5,583 bases of DNA from an uncultured Parabacteroides sp. (GTDB lineage Bacteria; Bacteroidota; Bacteroidia; Bacteroidales; Tannerellaceae). Below the pieces are notes generated by a model, which saw only the letters and a program-made list of their open reading frames with translations, was not told the origin of the DNA and searched no databases. Position numbers and translations under genes: made by a program. The stretch spans positions 1-5,583 of the forward strand of contig USAD01000193.1 in the NCBI GenBank assembly GCA_900552415.1. The letters run 5' to 3'. Positions 5,560-5,583 of the stretch are shown in pieces. The first letter of the stretch is position 1. Each line of letters opens with the position of its first letter.

Positions 5560-5583
5560 TCCTTTTTGGCAAAAATGAATAAT

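Noticed and set aside
5575..5583. ATG AAT AAT at the right edge as the start of the sigma-54-controlled gene
   Set aside because: It would leave a leader of about five bases from the predicted start site, and only three codons are visible.

Overview
This window looks like a piece of a Bacteroidota chromosome, most likely order Bacteroidales. The base composition is near 50% G+C in genes with AT-rich spacers. The pointers are an overlapping recJ-recQ pair, a RecQ with an unusual domain order, a ROK kinase that lacks the usual zinc cysteines, an exported ThuA-like protein, and mostly no clear Shine-Dalgarno sequences before genes. The genus cannot be fixed from the sequence; Parabacteroides-like is only a guess.

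Left part (1-2866, plus strand): the 3' half of recJ (5'-3' single-strand DNA exonuclease) runs in from the left edge. It overlaps by one base (TGATG) a complete recQ-family helicase gene. The two products act together in RecF-type recombinational repair: RecQ unwinds and RecJ degrades the 5'-ended strand.

Middle spacer (2867-2948): the plus-strand repair genes and a minus-strand gene set converge here. The 82-base spacer is almost filled by three 22-base tandem units, each opening with the palindrome CACTG(C/T)AGTG. Units 2 and 3 can fold into a 13-bp hairpin that probably ends transcripts from both sides.

Right part (5424 down to 2949, minus strand): a compact three-gene cluster, probably an operon. 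In transcription order it holds a DUF554 membrane protein, a ROK-family sugar kinase and a secreted ThuA-like protein, with gaps of 14 and 35 bases. The kinase and the ThuA-like domain point to carbohydrate use, but the substrate is not visible.

Right edge (5425-5583, no gene): this is the most notable stretch. It has the layout of a sigma-54 control region firing rightward: two 17-bp inverted repeats (TGTC-N9-GACA) with centres exactly 21 bp apart, a weak IHF-like site, then a -24/-12 element (TGGCACG-N4-TTGTA). The repeats lie about 90 and 111 bases upstream of the predicted start site. The regulated gene lies beyond the window. I found no RNA gene, CRISPR array or insertion sequence. The genes are ordinary families, and I see no convincing evidence of a wholly new system.
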